A DNA stretch of 8,871 nt from an uncultured Lachnospiraceae bacterium (GTDB taxonomy: Bacteria > Bacillota_A > Clostridia > Lachnospirales > Lachnospiraceae). The stretch lies in contig USPJ01000032.1 of assembly GCA_900556645.1 (NCBI GenBank), positions 1 through 8,871 of the forward strand. Reading direction: 5' to 3'. Positions 5,571-8,871 of the stretch are shown piece by piece. Position numbers and translations under genes: made by a program. How positions within the stretch are numbered: position 1 is the first letter of the stretch; every line of letters begins with the position of its first letter. The notes under the pieces were generated by a model. It saw nothing but the letters and a program-made list of their open reading frames with translations, searched no databases and had not been told where the DNA came from.

Positions 5571-8500
5571 ATGAAGCAGAAAAAGAAGGGATTGAAAAAA
5601 CGGATACTGGCACTTTCTTTAGCAGGAATCCTGTGTTTTGGAAGTGTTCCCCAGAACGTGTATGCAAGCGAGGATTCAAGCGGGAATGTACAGGAAACCA
5701 CACAGTCAGACCAAACACCGGAAAAGACAGCAGATGAACTGTTGCAACAGGAAGAGAACGTAGGAGAAGAAGCAAACGTTAGCGGAACAGCAGAAGATAC
5801 CGTAACAGGAGAAACCGGAAATACGGAGCCGGAAATCGTATTTCCCGGTGCCGTGCGGTTAAAAGAAGCAGGTACACCACAGGACATGGTAGAAGAAGCA
5901 GGAACGACGGTTACGGAACATACCCGGTTAATCGTAGTCAGTGAAAGTGACCTTACGGAATGCTATGGGGCAACAGAATGTATCCGGGGTTATGGAAATC
6001 TGCATATTTTGACCTATGAGGATGTATTCACCTGTGAAAATGCCTACGCACAGTTTACGGCTGCCGGAATGAGCGTAGAGTATGATGAAACCGTGGAAGC
6101 CTATGAGGAAGAGGCAGAAGAAGCAAAAAGCATAGAAGAAACCTTAGAGGATACCAATAAGGAAACCAAGACAGAAGAACCGGGAAAAGATACCACAGAA
6201 AAGAAAGAAGAGAAACAGGAGATTGTAGTAGCGGTCATTGATACCGGAGCGGACAGTTCTTCTAATATTCTAAAAGGACGTATCAAAGATGACAGATATA
6301 TCCCGGATACCAACGGACACGGAACCTTAATGGCAGAAATCATTGCCTCCAATACCGGGGAAGAGGTCAGGATACTTCCGATACAGGCATTTGATGAAAA
6401 CGGAAAAGGAACCGTATCCACCACCTATCTTGCCATGATGGAAGCCATCGAAAAGAAAGCGGATATTATTAACCTGTCTGTTTCCGGCGAAGGAACATCT
6501 CCGATGCTGGCATCTGCCATCCGGCAGGCAAAAGAAGCCGGAATCCCGGTTATCGTATCCGCAGGAAACAACGGAGCAGATACCACAGACTATATGCCGG
6601 GAAATATTACCGAGGCACTTACCGTATCGGCGGTAACGGAGGACAAAGAATCTGCTGCTTATTCCAACCATGGAAAAGAAGTGGATTTTTGTGCGATTGG
6701 AACAGTAACCAAGGACAACGGGACGGGGGACACCTCCGATGATGTAACCTATGAGGGAACCTCCGTATCTGCCGCCTATCTGACCGCCTATGCTGCCATG
6801 ATTCTGGAAGAGAACCCGCAGGCAGATGTGGAGGCGTGTCTGAAAGAATCCGCAGAGGATTTTGGTGAGACAGGCTGGGACAGCCTTTATGGGTACGGAT
6901 ATATCAGCAGGGAGAACATCATCAGTAATATAGAAAAAGAAGAAAATGAGGAGAGCGAAGAAGAGAAAAAAGACGATACTGCAGACGTCATAACAAAAGA
7001 AGATGGAGAGCAGGAGTTAGCAGTCAGTGCGGATATCAAGAACAAGGATTTCTGGATATATGATGTCGGCAGTTCCGTAAATGTTATGATTGTTGGGGTT
7101 GAAGATAGTACAGGAAATTATAGAGGCAACTGGAACAACCTCGGATTAGGAAATATCTATTATGGATTGTATCCAAGAGCTGCAGGCGGCTACGACCTTC
7201 TGGTTACCATGAGCTGTGATGTGACCGACTATACACCATATCTGGACCTTACAACCTCAAAACCGGGTTACCGTCCACTCAGATGGGGAGGACATGTTGA
7301 TGGCGGAACCGGAATGAGCGATAACTGGAGCGGTACACAGGTACATAACTGGAACGATGAATTTATACAGACAGACAGTGGTTATTATATGCGGCAATAT
7401 ATAGGAGCAGGCTGGGCGGTTGATAGCATTACCTTACTTTGGGAGCCGGTAGGCTATCATATCAACCATGACATGAACGGAGCCACCTATGTAGACCAGA
7501 ATACCTTGAATTATCTAAACAGCATCGAATACCGACCAGACCAGTACTATGGTATTCCAAATGCCGACACCTTTGCCAATAAATATAACAGGGTTACTTA
7601 TGATGCCAATGGCGGAAGCTGTGGTTCTGTTTATACAGGAGAAAGTTATGATCACGGATATTCGGCATTCTTAGGATGGGATGATAATACGGTATTAAAT
7701 ACAAACAATGGACTATTATATGACTGTTACGGGTATCAGTCCACAACGACGTTCAATGCTGCCTATTATGCAAATGCAAATCTGGATTTAATGGCAGCAT
7801 ATGGATACGATAAGAAGACCCTATGGAACCATTACTGTAATCACGGCGTATATGAAGGGCGTTCCATCCGTTCCGGGCATGGAGCAAACAATCTAGACAG
7901 TAGTGACTTGTATAATCCGGGACAGGCATTCCGGAACCTGACGGACAATGGTAAATGGACTACTTTAACTGCCAGATGGAAAGACCCGGTCATCTATCTT
8001 CCAACGCCTACACGTGCAGGATATACCTTTACGGGATGGTATATTGGAGACACTTATATTGGAAAAGGATGGGATTTTTATCAAATCAACGGCACTAACA
8101 CGACCTTAACCGCTCACTGGACACCGAACACTTATTATATTAACTACGATTTGAATGGAGCAACTTCCATAGATGAAAACTATCTGAATAAGTTGAACAA
8201 AAATAAGTATACCTATGACACTTATTATAACTTCCCGGATGCCAATACCTTTGCCAATAAGTATAACCGGGTGAATTATGATGCGGCAGGAGGAACCTGT
8301 ACTTCAGGCAACACAGGAGAAAGTTATGATGAAGGGTATTCGGCTTTCTTAGGATGGGATAGTAACATCATAGGCTATGATTCTAATTGGAATCCGATAT
8401 ATGGAACATTATCACAGCATGGTTTCAATGATGCGTATTATGCAAATATCTATCCAGATGTAATGGAAGCATTCGGATATGATAAATTAGCACTGTGGAA

Positions 8501-8871
8501 TCATTATTATTATTGGGGTAAAAACGCAGGATATTCCACCAGTTCTGGACATAATTTAGATAATCTTACATCCATGGATTTGTACCAACCCGGAAAAGCA
8601 TTCATAAACATGAATGTAGCAGCGAATGGAAAAACCACATTGACCGCCAGATGGAAAGACCCGGTGGTAAAACTTCCAACACCGACCCGTGAAGGTTACA
8701 CTTTCTTTGGGTGGTATAAGGAAGATGAAACTTATGTAGGAAAAGGTGGAGATTCCTACACACTTTCCGGCACCGATACTTTACATGCCAAATGGAAAGA
8801 AAATGAATACACCTTGGTATTTGACGGAAATGGAGCAGATATCGGTTCCATGGAGAATGTCACGGTGCATT
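5571..8871 (+). CDS. Large secreted subtilisin-family (S8) serine protease with adhesin-type repeats, 3' end outside window
   Basis: At least 1,100 residues, open to the right edge. Residues 1-32 form a Sec signal peptide (KQKKKGLKKR basic start, hydrophobic core, likely cleavage after VYA). An acidic linker is followed by a propeptide-like region (about 96-190, containing RLIVVSESDL and LHILTYEDV). The S8 domain (about 220-460) keeps the full catalytic set: D224 in VIDTGAD, H250 in NGHGTLMA, oxyanion N333 in SAGNNG and S398 in GTSVSAA. The Asp-His gap is only 26 residues, so the domain is compact. An acidic linker (about 462-488) and an unrecognised aromatic- and Gly-rich region (about 490-628) follow. 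Next come two copies of a 225-226-residue repeat and the start of another InlB-type repeat. The site aaggaggt (5558-5565) is 5 nt before the ATG. No cell-wall anchor is visible; it may lie beyond the window. It probably acts at the cell surface on host or own proteins; the substrate is unknown. Confidence 0.93.
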   Translation, partial: MKQKKKGLKKRILALSLAGILCFGSVPQNVYASEDSSGNVQETTQSDQTPEKTADELLQQEENVGEEANVSGTAEDTVTGETGNTEPEIVFPGAVRLKEAGTPQDMVEEAGTTVTEHTRLIVVSESDLTECYGATECIRGYGNLHILTYEDVFTCENAYAQFTAAGMSVEYDETVEAYEEEAEEAKSIEETLEDTNKETKTEEPGKDTTEKKEEKQEIVVAVIDTGADSSSNILKGRIKDDRYIPDTNGHGTLMAEIIASNTGEEVRILPIQAFDENGKGTVSTTYLAMMEAIEKKADIINLSVSGEGTSPMLASAIRQAKEAGIPVIVSAGNNGADTTDYMPGNITEALTVSAVTEDKESAAYSNHGKEVDFCAIGTVTKDNGTGDTSDDVTYEGTSVSAAYLTAYAAMILEENPQADVEACLKESAEDFGETGWDSLYGYGYISRENIISNIEKEENEESEEEKKDDTADVITKEDGEQELAVSADIKNKDFWIYDVGSSVNVMIVGVEDSTGNYRGNWNNLGLGNIYYGLYPRAAGGYDLLVTMSCDVTDYTPYLDLTTSKPGYRPLRWGGHVDGGTGMSDNWSGTQVHNWNDEFIQTDSGYYMRQYIGAGWAVDSITLLWEPVGYHINHDMNGATYVDQNTLNYLNSIEYRPDQYYGIPNADTFANKYNRVTYDANGGSCGSVYTGESYDHGYSAFLGWDDNTVLNTNNGLLYDCYGYQSTTTFNAAYYANANLDLMAAYGYDKKTLWNHYCNHGVYEGRSIRSGHGANNLDSSDLYNPGQAFRNLTDNGKWTTLTARWKDPVIYLPTPTRAGYTFTGWYIGDTYIGKGWDFYQINGTNTTLTAHWTPNTYYINYDLNGATSIDENYLNKLNKNKYTYDTYYNFPDANTFANKYNRVNYDAAGGTCTSGNTGESYDEGYSAFLGWDSNIIGYDSNWNPIYGTLSQHGFNDAYYANIYPDVMEAFGYDKLALWNHYYYWGKNAGYSTSSGHNLDNLTSMDLYQPGKAFINMNVAANGKTTLTARWKDPVVKLPTPTREGYTFFGWYKEDETYVGKGGDSYTLSGTDTLHAKWKENEYTLVFDGNGADIGSMENVTVH
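7455..8132 (+). repeat. Protease repeat module, copy 1 (residues 629-854)
   Basis: Begins YHINHDMNGATYVDQN and ends TLTAHWTPNT. It contains InlB B-type elements (VTYDANGG, FLGWD with W703, LTARW with W803, then PTPTRAGYTFTGWY). Between W703 and W803 lies a 38-residue segment (728-765) of the pattern FxAAYYANxxxDxMAAYGYDKKxLWNHYxxxGxxEGRS. It is in register with copy 2 at a distance of 678 bp at the level of nucleotides (for example acctttgccaataa at 7569 and 8247). Confidence 0.85.
8133..8807 (+). repeat. Protease repeat module, copy 2 (residues 855-1079)
   Basis: Begins YYINYDLNGATSIDEN and ends LHAKWKENE. It keeps the same order of elements as copy 1: NYDAAGG, FLGWD with W929, a YYAN segment (952-989) whose final EGRS has become AGYS, LTARW with W1028, then PTPTREGYTFFGWY. 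Identical stretches of 14-20 bases with copy 1 point to a fairly recent tandem duplication. Confidence 0.85.
8808..8871 (+). repeat. Start of a third InlB B-type repeat, cut by the window edge
   Basis: Reads YTLVFDGNGADIGSMENVTV, the classic opening of an InlB B-type repeat. It begins where copies 1 and 2 begin (YHINHDMNGA, YYINYDLNGA), but soon diverges toward the ordinary, uninterrupted repeat form. The array therefore continues to the right. Confidence 0.65.

Noticed and set aside
5571..5665. Lipoprotein signal in the protease (Cys22)
   Set aside because: The residues before Cys22 (GIL) do not fit a lipobox, and a normal signal-peptidase site follows at VYA32.
5551..6671. Several - strand ORFs of 74-114 codons opposite the protease
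   Set aside because: They are Ser/Val/Phe-rich shadows of the GA-rich coding strand and conflict with the intact S8 motifs.
1..8871. CRISPR array, tRNA or rRNA
   Set aside because: I saw no short regularly spaced repeats and no tRNA- or rRNA-like sequence; the only tandem repeats are the protein-coding modules in the protease.

Overview
The window looks like chromosomal or integrated-element DNA from a low-GC, monoderm Firmicute, most likely a gut-type Clostridia/Lachnospiraceae member. The evidence is the strong AGGAGG-type ribosome binding sites before nearly every gene, a consensus sigma-A promoter, and secreted proteins built from InlB B-type (Listeria-Bacteroides) repeats and 'YYAN...PD...FG.D...L.NHY...EGR' repeats. 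The taxonomic placement is an inference from style. All genes lie on the + strand.

Layout. Bases 1-180 hold a long nested imperfect palindrome (14-175) and no convincing gene. AT-rich non-coding DNA follows, with a near-perfect promoter (TTGACA-17-TATAAT, 389-417) and a leader of about 120 nt. Module 1 (543-3204) is compact: a 56-aa pilin-like peptide, a TadA/CpaF-type secretion ATPase, and one large membrane platform protein that appears to combine TadB- and TadC-like halves. The genes overlap or abut. A Rho-independent terminator (3246-3280) follows. Module 2 (3310-5103) holds five small proteins with an N-terminal membrane segment: a TadE-like pseudopilin, two very short pilin-like peptides (35 and 46 aa), a pilin-like protein with an extra beta-rich tail, and a second TadE-like protein that ends in an InlB-type repeat. 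Then come a stretch with a start-less reading frame (5111-5233), a 95-aa two-pass membrane protein, and a very large secreted subtilisin-family (S8) protease with adhesin-type repeats that runs off the right edge.

How the parts may work together. The ATPase and platform protein are the motor of a Tad/type IV-filament-like machine. The small peptides with the shared N-terminus M-x-x-F-M-x-x-Y-G-x-A are the best candidates for its subunits, but they lack the cleavable leader normally removed by a prepilin peptidase. No prepilin peptidase, TadZ or other assembly gene is visible here. The protease and the last pseudopilin share InlB-type repeats, which suggests one co-encoded surface apparatus. 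A filament with a companion protease/adhesin is my inference; the domain identities are read from the sequence.
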